Assembly: GCF_024748695.1 (NCBI RefSeq)
Contig: NZ_CP087176.1
Span: forward strand, 799,501-863,500
Direction of reading: 5' to 3'
Length of the DNA stretch: 64,000 bases
Source: Pseudomonas sp. B21-040
GTDB lineage: Bacteria; Pseudomonadota; Gammaproteobacteria; Pseudomonadales; Pseudomonadaceae
Shown: positions 33,696 through 41,535 of the stretch, piece after piece
Position numbering within the stretch: the stretch's first letter is position 1
Layout: every line of letters begins with the position of its first letter
Position numbers and translations under genes: made by a program
Notes under the pieces: generated by a model
Databases searched by the model: none
Seen by the model: only the letters and a program-made list of their open reading frames with translations
Told to the model about the DNA's origin: nothing

Positions 33696-34659
33696 GCGAG
33701 CAGGGCGCAATTTCGGCTACGGTCGCCAGCTCAGCTATGCCGGACCGCAAGCACTGAAAGAGCTGTTTGGCGACGGCCATTTTGCTACCGTCAAAGCCCA
33801 TAGTGATCGCTGGCAGGCCTTCGTGCGTTGGTGTCTATCCGAGGAAGGGCCGAGGCTCAATGATGCGCGACAGATCGACCGCGAAGTCCTAATGCGGTAC
33901 GCCGTCCACGTGCGGGAGCAGGTTGATCAGGGCAACGTCGGCATCGCTACCGCGCAGAACCGACTGTCCAGCGTGAACCGAACGATGGCTGCGCTGCGCG
34001 GTGATCAATACGTCAAAATCCCGAGTCCAAGTAAGGCGCTTGGCTTGCAGCGCTCAAGCGTGCGTAGTGAGGCGCCACAAGGCCAAGACCGTGTGCAGGT
34101 CAGGCTGATTGCGCAAGCGCTGTCAGAGCGACAGCAACTGAGGGTGAGTGCCATCGTGCTCCTCGCTCGGGAGACCGGCATGCGCCTGCGTGAAGCGATC
34201 TTGGCGGACTTGCCCCGGCTGCAACGTGAGGCTCGGCAACTGGGCAAGATCAATATCCAGGACGGCACCAAAGGCGGTCGATCAGGCGCATCGGCACCGC
34301 GTTGGATTGCGGTCACGGATCAAGTTCGTGGCGCCCTCGACAGGGCCAGCGAGGCCTCACCCAAGGGCAGTCGGAGTCTGTTAACACCTGATGAAAGCTA
34401 CAAAGATTTCTTACAGACAATCGTACGACCGGCGCGGGACATCATGCATGAGCATGGATTGAAAGGCTTTCATGAACTGCGGGCGGCTTACGCCTGTGAG
34501 CGCTATGAACAACTGACCGGCTTCTCCGCGCCCATCAATGGCGGTCGTGGTCAACGAGAGGATCGAGCACTCGATCAGCGTGCACGTCAGCAGATCAGCC
34601 ACGAGTTGGGGCATAACCGCATCGACGTGGTGAGTGCCTACATCGGAGGTCGTCGATGA
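33679..34659 (+). CDS. Second tyrosine recombinase (integrase-domain protein) of the island
   Basis: 326 residues from ATG 33679 (AGGA upstream), starting MARVGKRAGRNFGYGRQLSY. The N-terminal 110 residues look like a SAM-like core-binding domain (SDRWQAFVRWCLSEEGP). The catalytic domain shows ARETGMRLREAIL (first Arg), GTKGGRSG (beta-strand Lys), GFHELRAAYACERY (H-x-x-R) and HELGHNRIDVVSAYIGG (His and nucleophile Tyr). All catalytic residues appear present. It differs from the P4-type integrase at 35072 and may act on an internal site or resolve element forms. It overlaps both neighbours. Confidence 0.8.
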   Translation: MARVGKRAGRNFGYGRQLSYAGPQALKELFGDGHFATVKAHSDRWQAFVRWCLSEEGPRLNDARQIDREVLMRYAVHVREQVDQGNVGIATAQNRLSSVNRTMAALRGDQYVKIPSPSKALGLQRSSVRSEAPQGQDRVQVRLIAQALSERQQLRVSAIVLLARETGMRLREAILADLPRLQREARQLGKINIQDGTKGGRSGASAPRWIAVTDQVRGALDRASEASPKGSRSLLTPDESYKDFLQTIVRPARDIMHEHGLKGFHELRAAYACERYEQLTGFSAPINGGRGQREDRALDQRARQQISHELGHNRIDVVSAYIGGRR

Positions 34660-34925
34660 AGTCCGAGTTCGATATGGCGTTGTTTCTGAGCCCCGTGCTC
34701 AAAGGTGCGCATGCCACGCGGCAGCGGCATATCAGGCAGGCAGAAAGGATGCACGAGGCGATTCGTGAGCGCTGGAGTTGTGCGACCCCTTGGTCCTGGA
34801 AGGAAAAGCACACCAGATGGTTTTTAGAGCACTACCTGCGTTGCTCAGCACCAGCGACCATCTATTACTATGAGTTAACAGCAGGGCTGATCCGCCGCAG
34901 AAAGACGCAACTCGTGGTTGTCTGA
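34656..34925 (+). CDS. Small protein coupled to the second integrase
   Basis: 89 residues starting MKSEFDMALFLSPVLKGAHA. It is basic and helical, with many Arg, His and Trp residues (WSWKEKHTRWFLEHYLRCSA, then TIYYYELTAGLIRRRKT). The pattern resembles the SAM-like N-terminal domain of tyrosine recombinases, so it could bind DNA alongside the integrase. The start overlaps the integrase stop by 4 nt. No named family; last gene of the DUF3987 operon, followed by a strong hairpin. Confidence 0.55.
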   Translation: MKSEFDMALFLSPVLKGAHATRQRHIRQAERMHEAIRERWSCATPWSWKEKHTRWFLEHYLRCSAPATIYYYELTAGLIRRRKTQLVVV

Positions 34926-34942
34926 TAGATCTTTAAGCGTGA

Positions 34943-34985
34943 GCCCCTAAGTATGGGAATGCGGAGCCTTCCCATACTTAGGGGC
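34943..34985. terminator. Perfect 16-bp hairpin at the end of the integrase operon
   Basis: GCCCCTAAGTATGGGA (34943-34958) and TCCCATACTTAGGGGC (34970-34985) are exact complements. No T-run follows. It lies between the rightward operon and the leftward integrase gene, and may terminate or be an inverted-repeat binding site. Confidence 0.6.
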
Positions 34986-35071
34986 TTGGCCGAAGAAGCG
35001 CAGGCATGCGGCTGATTTAGCGACAGTCGCCACTTCAGTCGCCCTGCTGCACTGCACGAATTGTCGCCTGC

Positions 35072-36328
35072 TCAGCGTATCGGCACGACGTTACGGTCCC
35101 TGGTTTGATTGATGGCGGATGCCGACAGGCTGCCGGTGGCTGCCTTCTGGATATGTTCACTCCACCAGGCCATCATCGGACGCCGGCGTTCGATGTAATC
35201 CGCCCGGTTGTAGGCGCTTCGAACTTCGTCTTTATCGACATGCGCCAGCGCGACTTCGATTAGCTCCGGATCCCATCCATGCTCATTCAGAATTGTGCTG
35301 GCCATGGAGCGCATGCCGTGGCTGACTAAGCGGTCCTGAAAGCCCATTCGTTTCAATGCCATGTTGGCTGTCTGGCTATTCGCGTGGGTGCGCGGATTTC
35401 TATCTGACGGGAACACATATTCCCTGTGGCCGCTATGGGGCTTAAGCGTCTCCAATAACGAGAGTGCATGTTCGGTCAGCGGGATTGTGTGCGGACGACG
35501 CTTTTTCATTCGCTCCGGAGGGATGGTCCAGATGCGTTTTTCGAAGTCGATGTCTGCCCATCGGGTAGTCGCCGCTTCGGCAGGGCGGGTCATAGTGTGT
35601 AGCTGCCATTCGATCAGGCAGCGGGTCGTCCGCTTGATGCTGGCGTTCGCGATTTCCATCATGAGCTCCGGAAGCTCATCTGGTGGTAGCGCTGCCATGT
35701 TCTCTTTCTTAGGTTTCTTGAACACCGCTCGAATGCCGCTGAGAGGGTTGGCAAAGATCATTCCGGAATTGACCCCGTAGGTCATGATCTCGTTAAGGCG
35801 CTGGCTCACTCGCTTAACTGTCTCGAGGCTGCCTTTGGCCTCAATCGGACGAAGGAGCTTGATGACCATTGGGGCGCTGACTTCGGAGAGAGGCGTTGAT
35901 TTCATGCTCGGAAAAACATGCAGTGTGAGGGAGCGCCAAATGTCTTCGGCATACGCCGGCGTGACGGAATCCTTCTTCAGCTCGAACCAGGCGGAGGCCA
36001 CGTTCTCGAAGGTGTGTTCCGTTTCCGCTCGTTTGGCTTCCTGTAGCTCATTGCGCTGAGCTTTTGGGTCGATGCCCTGTGCAAGCAGCTCTCTGGCCTC
36101 AACGGTTTTCTTCCTCGCTTGCGCAAGAGAAACCTCGGGATAAGAGCCGAGTGCCATGTTGATTCGATTTTTGGTGACGGGATGCCGGTAGTTGAAATTC
36201 CACTGCATCGAGCGATTGACCCTGACTCGCAGTTGGAGCCCGTCGCCATCCGTGAGGACGTAATCCTTGTCTTTCGGTTTGACCGCCTTGAGCTGGCGGT
36301 CGGAGAGGCGGGTGGTTTGAGCGCACAT
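35072..36328 (-). CDS. int: P4-type tyrosine integrase of the ssrA island
   Basis: 418 residues from ATG 36328 (GGAG upstream). The N-terminal DUF4102 arm-binding domain (LSDRQLKAVKPKDKDYVLTD, MALGSYPEVSLAQARKK) is followed by a core-binding domain and the catalytic domain. Catalytic residues are in TMTRPAEAATTRW (Arg), MKKRRPHTIPL, LVSHGMRSMAST (H-x-x-R), ALAHVDKDEVRSAYNR (His, Tyr). P4/CP4-57-like integrases commonly use the ssrA or tRNA 3' end. The gene is about 200 bp from the tmRNA 3' end, with arm repeats between them, and should drive insertion and excision of the 21.58-36.53 kb island. Confidence 0.93.
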   Translation of the reverse strand: MCAQTTRLSDRQLKAVKPKDKDYVLTDGDGLQLRVRVNRSMQWNFNYRHPVTKNRINMALGSYPEVSLAQARKKTVEARELLAQGIDPKAQRNELQEAKRAETEHTFENVASAWFELKKDSVTPAYAEDIWRSLTLHVFPSMKSTPLSEVSAPMVIKLLRPIEAKGSLETVKRVSQRLNEIMTYGVNSGMIFANPLSGIRAVFKKPKKENMAALPPDELPELMMEIANASIKRTTRCLIEWQLHTMTRPAEAATTRWADIDFEKRIWTIPPERMKKRRPHTIPLTEHALSLLETLKPHSGHREYVFPSDRNPRTHANSQTANMALKRMGFQDRLVSHGMRSMASTILNEHGWDPELIEVALAHVDKDEVRSAYNRADYIERRRPMMAWWSEHIQKAATGSLSASAINQTRDRNVVPIR

Positions 36329-36351
36329 GAGAAGTACTCCATGACACCTTT

Positions 36352-36403
36352 TGGTATTCCCAAGATTAGCGCCGGGTAGCCGGGAATACCATTGGGAATA
36401 CCA
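36352..36403. promoter_or_regulatory. Integrase arm-type repeats, right end of island
   Basis: GGAATACCA at 36383-36391 and 36395-36403 (12-bp period) and an inverted copy TGGTATTCC at 36352-36360. The same motif and period are found at the left end (21659-21691). The cluster overlaps the promoter region of the integrase gene, so integrase may autoregulate. Confidence 0.6.
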
Positions 36404-36482
36404 AACTGCCTGGAACTCAAAAAGCCTGGAAAGCCTCCCGTGGCCCTGAACCCCCCGTATTTACTGGATTGCAGGCACAAAA

Positions 36483-36504
36483 AAAGACGTCCGTGGACGT
36501 CTTT
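36483..36504 (-). terminator. ssrA: Intrinsic terminator just downstream of the tmRNA
   Basis: AAAGACGTCC / GGACGTCTTT (36483-36492 and 36495-36504). On the minus strand the hairpin is followed by seven T (plus-strand A-run 36479-36485 region), 22 nt after the tmRNA CCA end. It lies on the island side of the att site, so it appears to be supplied by the island. Confidence 0.75.
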
Positions 36505-36525
36505 AGTTGATCAAATGGTGGAGCC

Positions 36526-36541
36526 GGGGGGATTTGAACCC
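36526..36541. other. attR: tmRNA 3' end as island junction
   Basis: TGGTGGAGCCGGGGGG is the complement of the tmRNA acceptor 3' end. A near copy is at 21583-21595. This copy restores a full CCA-ended tmRNA after insertion. Confidence 0.6.
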
Positions 36542-36913
36542 CCGTCCGCCAGTACTCCGCTGTCGGTACTACATGCGTAGCCGTTTCTATTAAGTTAACC
36601 CTCAGCGACCCGAAGGGCAGGGTGCTTTGGGCGAGTTGTGTAAGTTTTAGCCGCTTCGTCCACAACGTACTGCACGGCGATTCTGTTCTATATGACAATC
36701 ACTTTGGGTTTACAGACATCCCCTGGTGATTGCTGGACCCGAAGGTACCAGAAGCTCAGGATCTAAAGCTGCTTACGCAGCGAGAGAGAATTCCTGGCCG
36801 TAGGTTTCGTCATTGGCAACTATAAGTAGTTGCAACAGTGGATTTACGAGTTCTGTTACCAACTCGGCATGCACCTAAAGTTTCGCAACCGGCGTCGAAT
36901 CCTAAACGGCCCC
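36526..36913 (-). ncRNA. ssrA: tmRNA (SsrA)
   Basis: 388 nt on the minus strand. The 5' end GGGGCCG...GGATTCGACGCCGG and the 3' end GGGGGTTCAAATCCCCCCGG...CTCCACCA form the tRNA-like domain with a T-loop. The tag reading frame (36817 down to 36773) encodes ANDETYGQEFSLAA followed by TAA. CCA is encoded. tmRNA rescues stalled ribosomes and tags the nascent protein for degradation; its partner SmpB is encoded at 46813-47295 in the same window. An island is inserted at its 3' end. Confidence 0.97.
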
Positions 36914-36954
36914 GAGCCTGTTGCTCCGTGAATCAAAGTGAGCAACAAGCCTTT

Positions 36955-37000
36955 GCAGTGTACGCCAACACGCCTCAGAAGGCCACCCGCAAGGTTGGCC
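36955..37000 (-). terminator. Terminator-like hairpin between gene 37028 and the tmRNA, duplicated at 37527-37570
   Basis: The stretch contains GGCCACCCGCAAGGTTGGCC, an imperfect hairpin, downstream of the leftward gene. The copy at 37527-37570 has GGCCAACCCGAAGGTTGGCC downstream of the paralogous gene. The two stretches match over about 45 nt with few changes. Confidence 0.55.
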
Positions 37001-37027
37001 TCGATTGATCATGGGGTGGTTCCTTGT

Positions 37028-37279
37028 TCAATTTGCCATCGACAATGCCTGGCTGGCCTCGGTGGCGCATTTTTTTTCATCGTTGGCGGCTTGTGAAGCC
37101 TTGGCGCTGGCCAACAGTCTTTTGATCTCCGGCGCATTGCTGGAGGTCGCTGGCAGCGAATTCACTTTGGCTTCGAGCTCTTGCAGCTTGCTCGTACACA
37201 GGTTGTTGTCCGCAGCAAATACGGGAGAGGCCAGCATTGCAGCAGAAATGAACAGACCAGCGAGTGCGGTACGTTTCAT
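37028..37279 (-). CDS. Small secreted protein, paralogue of the 37581 gene
   Basis: 83 residues from ATG 37279 with AGGAGAT upstream. A signal peptide (MKRTALAGLFISAAMLASPVFA) precedes a short helical mature part (LCTSKLQELEAKVNSLPATS, EIKRLLASAKASQAANDEKK) with two cysteines. The neighbour at 37581-37856 has the same layout: signal peptide, early Cys, helical repeat, later Cys. The two are probably tandem duplicates. Similar small periplasmic proteins occur in Pseudomonas without known function. Confidence 0.7.
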   Translation of the reverse strand: MKRTALAGLFISAAMLASPVFAADNNLCTSKLQELEAKVNSLPATSSNAPEIKRLLASAKASQAANDEKKCATEASQALSMAN

Positions 37280-37466
37280 GGGTATCTCCTCGAACTGATG
37301 GTCTCGGTGCTGCCGCATGGGCGGGCGGCTCGGCCGAGTCTGAAAAATCAGCCACGATTGATGGGCTTATCCAAAAGACTACGGAGCGGCACAGGAATTC
37401 GGTTTTTGCAGAAAAGCGATGAAAAAACTGTGTGACAGGAGCAATGGCACTAAAACGGATTACCAG

Positions 37467-37524
37467 ACCCCAGATGCGACAAAACCCGCAATTGACGGGT
37501 TTTGGTTTGCTTCGTATTTGCTGG
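37467..37524. repeat. Copy of the ssrA downstream flank (58 nt)
   Basis: This 58-nt stretch matches 21531-21588, the sequence left of the island, at all but about six positions, including the CAAAACCCGC hairpin and CTTCGTATTT. It ends in GCTGG, where the other copy has GGTGG at the tmRNA end. Confidence 0.65.
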
Positions 37525-37580
37525 AGGCAGCACGCCAACACGGCCCAGAAGGCCAACCCGAAGGTTGGCCCGGAGCTGAG

Positions 37581-37856
37581 TTACTTCCCGCCTTTGTGCG
37601 CGTCGGTGATGGTCTTGATGATGTCGTTGGTCTCGGCGATGCAATCATCAATACCTTCCTTGGTGCCTTTTGCCTGGTCGGCTTTGGCCTGCTTGACGGA
37701 GGCCTCCACCTGGTCCGCCATTTCCTGAGGAACCTGTGCCTTGCCGTTTTCAATGGTTTGCAGGTTGACATCGCATTGGGTTTTTTCGGCCGCAAACGAA
37801 GTGGAAGCCATCATGGAAGCAGTAACGAACAAACCTAAAAGCACAGAACGATTCAT
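37581..37856 (-). CDS. Small secreted protein, paralogue of the 37028 gene
   Basis: 91 residues from ATG 37856 (AGGAG upstream). Signal peptide MNRSVLLGLFVTASMMASTSFA, then a helical mature domain (CDVNLQTIENGKAQVPQEMA, VEASVKQAKADQAKGTKEG) with Cys residues near both ends that could pair. It resembles the 37028 gene in length, signal peptide and helical pattern. Function unknown. A terminator-like hairpin copy lies just downstream at 37527-37570. Confidence 0.7.
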   Translation of the reverse strand: MNRSVLLGLFVTASMMASTSFAAEKTQCDVNLQTIENGKAQVPQEMADQVEASVKQAKADQAKGTKEGIDDCIAETNDIIKTITDAHKGGK

Positions 37857-38007
37857 GTGTTTCTCCTTGGACTGAAGGACCAGGCATTGCTGGCCATCAA
37901 AACGGTCTACCGATTTTTTAGGAGGTCCCGCATTAGCGGGACTTGGTCAGTGGACTGCGGCGGCACGTCAGGGTTCTTTTTTTTGCTTTAAATCTGTCGT
38001 TTCCAGC

Positions 38008-38040
38008 AAGAAGCATAAGCACGGCATGCCTATGCTTCTT
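38008..38040 (-). terminator. Hairpin after the lactate operon
   Basis: AAGAAGCATA (38008-38017) and TATGCTTCTT (38031-38040) form a perfect stem with a 13-nt loop, 17 nt past the dld stop. On the minus strand an A-rich rather than T-rich stretch follows, so termination strength is uncertain. Confidence 0.5.
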
Positions 38041-38056
38041 CCTTTAGATCCTGCTA

Positions 38057-40867
38057 TCAGGGCACCCTAGCCTGGGTAACGCGGTCCACCAGATAGACTA
38101 GTCCGTGGTAGTCAATGCCGCCATGTTGCGTCAAACCAATCTCACAAGTGCGGCTGGTAGAGATCCCTTCGCTGCACTGCTGAACCGCATCCTTGAGCGT
38201 GCGCAGCGAGTGGGCGTTCAGTTCGGGCGTCGTGAATCCTTTGTCACCGGCAAACCCGCAGCAGTGAATGCCTTCAGGAATCACCACGTTTTTACTGCAT
38301 TTGCGCGCCAGTTCGATCAGCGCCTGACTTTCCCCAAGGTGCTGAGTGCTGCACGTGACGTGCACTGCAATCGGCGCTTCCTGCGGTGTGAAGTCGAGGC
38401 GATCCATCAAATGCGTACGGATGAAACGCACCGGGTCGTACAGGTCGAGTCGAACTTCACCCTGGTCTTGAACCAGCCGTAACGTGCACGGGCTGGTGTC
38501 GCAATAAATCGGATCAAGCCCGCCGCGACTGGCGTGCAGTAATGCGCCGATCAGTTCCTGGCGCTTGTGTTCGGCCTGTTCGGCGTAGCCTTTGGAGGCG
38601 AATGGCTGGCCGCAGCAGAGGTTGTCCAGGTTGTCCGGGAAGACCACTTGGTAACCGGCTTTTTCCAGCAGCCCACGGGTTTTGTCGTACAGCGACATCT
38701 GCTCTTTATCCGCCGCCGCCGGGCCCATGACCCGCGACACGCACGCCGCCAGGTACACCACGCGAGGGCGTTCGTCCGACACGGTGGGGCTGAAGCGAAT
38801 GGCTTTTTCCGGCTGCGGCATGGCGTTGGTCCATTGCGGGACCTGACCTTTGGACAGCTTCGTCAGCGACGCCGAAAGTTTCGCCAGGCGTGGTGCTCCC
38901 AGCAGCATCCGTGCGCCATTGGCGACGTGCAGAGTGAAACGTGCACCTTGCAGCGCCGTGGCGAAATTGCCTTCCAGCCAGTTGGCAGTTTTCGTACGTG
39001 TTGCGTGACGGCTGCGCAGCTTTTTCACCAGCTCGCCGGTATTGATGCCGACAGGGCAACGTTGAGCGCAAAGACCGGTGGCCGCGCAAGTATCGATGCC
39101 TTGGTATTCGTAGGCCGCTTCGAGTTCGGTGGCATCAACGCCCGCACGCTTTTTCGCCTGAATATCCCGCCAGATCACGATGCGCTGGCGCGGGCTCAGG
39201 GTCAGGCCTTTCGAGGGGCAGACCGGCTCACAGAAACCGCATTCGATGCACTTATCCACAATCTCGTCGGCGGCCGGCAACGGCTTCAGATGCTTGAGGT
39301 GGATTTGCGGGTCCTCGCTGAGCACCACGTCCGGGTTGAGAATGCCGTTGGGGTCGAGCAGGCGCTTGAGCTGCCACATCAATTGGTAGGCATCGCTGCC
39401 CCATTCCAGCTCAACGAACGGCGCCATGTTGCGACCGGTGCCGTGTTCGGCCTTCAACGAGCCGCCGAATTCCACCGCCACCAACTGCGCCACGTCGTCC
39501 ATGAACGCTTGATAGCGTGCGACTTCTTCCGGGTTGTTGAAGCCTTGGGTGAAGACAAAGTGCAGATTGCCTTCCAGTGCGTGTCCGAAAAGGATCGCTT
39601 CGTCGTAGTGATGTTTGTCAAACAACTCGATCAGGCGATTGACGCCGATGGCCAGTTGTTCCACCGGGAACGTCACGTCCTCGATGATCACCGTGGTGCC
39701 GGTTTTGCGCACGGCGCCGACGGCGGGGAAGGTGTCTTTGCGGATCGCCCAGAGACGGGCGTTTTCCACCGGGTCTTCGGTGAAGTCGACCTGTTTCTCC
39801 ACCGGGAACGAAGACAGCGACGCCATGATCTGCGCCAGTTGTTCCTGCAACAAAGTGGACGATGCGGCGCGGGATTCGATCAGCAGCGCGCAGGCATTAT
39901 TCGACAGGTGTTGTACGAAAGACGGCATGCCGGGTTTGTCTTGCACCGAGCGCAGGCTGCGGCGGTCGAGCAATTCCACCGCTGACACCGGCTGGCTTTT
40001 CAGCACGCTGACGGCATTGCAGCAGGTTTCCACATCCGGGAACACGATCAGCGCGGACGCCTTGTTCGGGTGATCGATCACCGTGTCGTACGTCACGGCA
40101 CTGATAAAACCGAGGGTGCCTTCGGAACCCACCAGCAAGTGGCTCAAGATATCCACAGGCTCGTCGAAATCCACCAGCGCATTGAGTGACAGGCCGGTGG
40201 TATTTTTCAGACGGTATTTGTGGCGGATTCTCGCAGCCAATTCAGCATTGGCGCGGGTCTCGCGGCCCAAGGTCGCCAGGCGTTCGAGCAACGAGGCGTG
40301 GCTTTGGCGAAACGCCGCGACACTGGCCGAATCTTCGGTATCGAGGCGGCTGCCATCGGCCAGCACCAGCCGAATGCCGGCCAGGGTGTGATAGGTGTTC
40401 TGCGCCGTGCCGCAACACATACCGCTGGCATTGTTGGCGACGATACCGCCGATTTTGCAGGCGTTGATCGAGGCCGGGTCCGGGCCGATCTTGCGGCCGA
40501 ACGGTGCCAGCCAGGCGTTGGCCTGCGCGCCGATCACGCCCGGTTGCAGACGGATTTGCGTGCCTTGGCCACGGATCTCGCGACCATTCCAGTTATCCCC
40601 CAACACGATCAGCACCGAATCGCTGATGGCTTGACCAGACAGGCTGGTGCCGGCGGCGCGGAACGTTACCGGGACGTGATCCCGTTGCGCCAGCTTGAGT
40701 AGCGAGACCACTTCGTCTTCCGACTCGACGCGAATCACCAGCTTCGGAATCAGCCGATAGAAACTGGCGTCAGTGCCAAAGGCCAGGGTCGATAGCGGGT
40801 CGTCGAAACGTCGCTCGTGGGGGATCAGTTTTTCTGCATCTCTGAGGAACGCCGTCGGTAGACTCAT
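38057..40867 (-). CDS. dld: D-lactate dehydrogenase, FAD- and Fe-S-containing (Dld-II type)
   Basis: 936 residues from ATG 40867, overlapping the lutC stop by 4 nt; the open frame extends further but MSLPTAFLRDAEKL is the expected start. The N-terminal FAD-binding domain includes FRAAGTSLSGQAISDSVLIV and NNASGMCCGT. The middle is the FAD-oxidase C-terminal domain. CIECGFCEPVCPSKGL and CAATGLCAQRCPVGIN are ferredoxin-like clusters, and CCGQPFASKGY and CCGFAGDKGF are CCG-type cysteine motifs. It oxidises D-lactate at the membrane quinone pool. Length and layout match the Pseudomonas lld-locus enzyme (about 938 residues). Last gene of the operon. Confidence 0.9.
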   Translation of the reverse strand: MSLPTAFLRDAEKLIPHERRFDDPLSTLAFGTDASFYRLIPKLVIRVESEDEVVSLLKLAQRDHVPVTFRAAGTSLSGQAISDSVLIVLGDNWNGREIRGQGTQIRLQPGVIGAQANAWLAPFGRKIGPDPASINACKIGGIVANNASGMCCGTAQNTYHTLAGIRLVLADGSRLDTEDSASVAAFRQSHASLLERLATLGRETRANAELAARIRHKYRLKNTTGLSLNALVDFDEPVDILSHLLVGSEGTLGFISAVTYDTVIDHPNKASALIVFPDVETCCNAVSVLKSQPVSAVELLDRRSLRSVQDKPGMPSFVQHLSNNACALLIESRAASSTLLQEQLAQIMASLSSFPVEKQVDFTEDPVENARLWAIRKDTFPAVGAVRKTGTTVIIEDVTFPVEQLAIGVNRLIELFDKHHYDEAILFGHALEGNLHFVFTQGFNNPEEVARYQAFMDDVAQLVAVEFGGSLKAEHGTGRNMAPFVELEWGSDAYQLMWQLKRLLDPNGILNPDVVLSEDPQIHLKHLKPLPAADEIVDKCIECGFCEPVCPSKGLTLSPRQRIVIWRDIQAKKRAGVDATELEAAYEYQGIDTCAATGLCAQRCPVGINTGELVKKLRSRHATRTKTANWLEGNFATALQGARFTLHVANGARMLLGAPRLAKLSASLTKLSKGQVPQWTNAMPQPEKAIRFSPTVSDERPRVVYLAACVSRVMGPAAADKEQMSLYDKTRGLLEKAGYQVVFPDNLDNLCCGQPFASKGYAEQAEHKRQELIGALLHASRGGLDPIYCDTSPCTLRLVQDQGEVRLDLYDPVRFIRTHLMDRLDFTPQEAPIAVHVTCSTQHLGESQALIELARKCSKNVVIPEGIHCCGFAGDKGFTTPELNAHSLRTLKDAVQQCSEGISTSRTCEIGLTQHGGIDYHGLVYLVDRVTQARVP

Positions 40868-41535
40868 TGGTCCTCCAGGATCAGCACCACGAGGTCTTTC
40901 GGTCCATGCGCGCCGTACGCCAGGACTTGTTCGATGTCCGCAGTTTTCGACGGGCCGGATACCAGCAAAGCGTTGGTCGGCATGCCTTGGGCCCAATTGA
41001 ATTCCTGCTGCACCTGATAGAAGTTGTCGCGGATTTCACTGGCCTTGAGCAGGGCGAAATGCACCGGCGGTACCAGGCTCATCAAGCGCGGTTCTTCACG
41101 CGTCGGCCAGAGAATCAGGCTGCCGGTTGCGGCAATGGCGCCAAGGGTGCCGGTGAGGCTGGCCGGGGTATCGTTGAACAGCTCGGCTTTCCATTCTTCA
41201 ACCGGACGATCGTAGGCTTTGAGCGTTGGCAGCTCAGGATGATTCGCCCAGTGCCCAGTGATGCGTTGGCCGTGGGGCGTCGTCGGGGCGATCAAAAGGC
41301 TTGGCAACTGGCGATCACGCAGCAGTTGGGCGAGCAATGCGGGCCAGGCTTCACTGGAGGTCAGATGGATTTCGGTGTGCACCGCTTCCATCAGTTTGCG
41401 CAGTTGTGGAATGCGTTGTTCAGGTGTGTAGGTGTAGGGCGCTGTCACCAGTTCGACGTCGAATTCGTCAGGCACGGGCGTAGTGCCGGTCAGACTTTTC
41501 CGTAACTTGGCAAGGATGTTTTGCTTGGCGCTCAT
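40864..41535 (-). CDS. lutC: LutC, L-lactate utilisation protein C (LUD domain)
   Basis: 223 residues from ATG 41535, sharing 1 nt with the lutB stop (TGATG). It starts MSAKQNILAKLRKSLTG and contains the LUD-domain segments ASLTGTLGAIAATGSLILWP, EEPRLMSLVPPVHFALLKAS and VSGPSKTADIEQVLAYGAHG. With LutA and LutB it forms the three-part L-lactate oxidase (LldEFG/LutABC). No lldD gene is present, so this complex is probably the L-lactate dehydrogenase of the locus. It overlaps dld by 4 nt. Confidence 0.9.
   Translation of the reverse strand: MSAKQNILAKLRKSLTGTTPVPDEFDVELVTAPYTYTPEQRIPQLRKLMEAVHTEIHLTSSEAWPALLAQLLRDRQLPSLLIAPTTPHGQRITGHWANHPELPTLKAYDRPVEEWKAELFNDTPASLTGTLGAIAATGSLILWPTREEPRLMSLVPPVHFALLKASEIRDNFYQVQQEFNWAQGMPTNALLVSGPSKTADIEQVLAYGAHGPKDLVVLILEDQ

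Noticed and set aside
37419..37838. 139-codon rightward frame across the 37581 gene
   Set aside because: The opposite strand encodes a signal-peptide protein with a strong ribosome site; this frame crosses a terminator copy.
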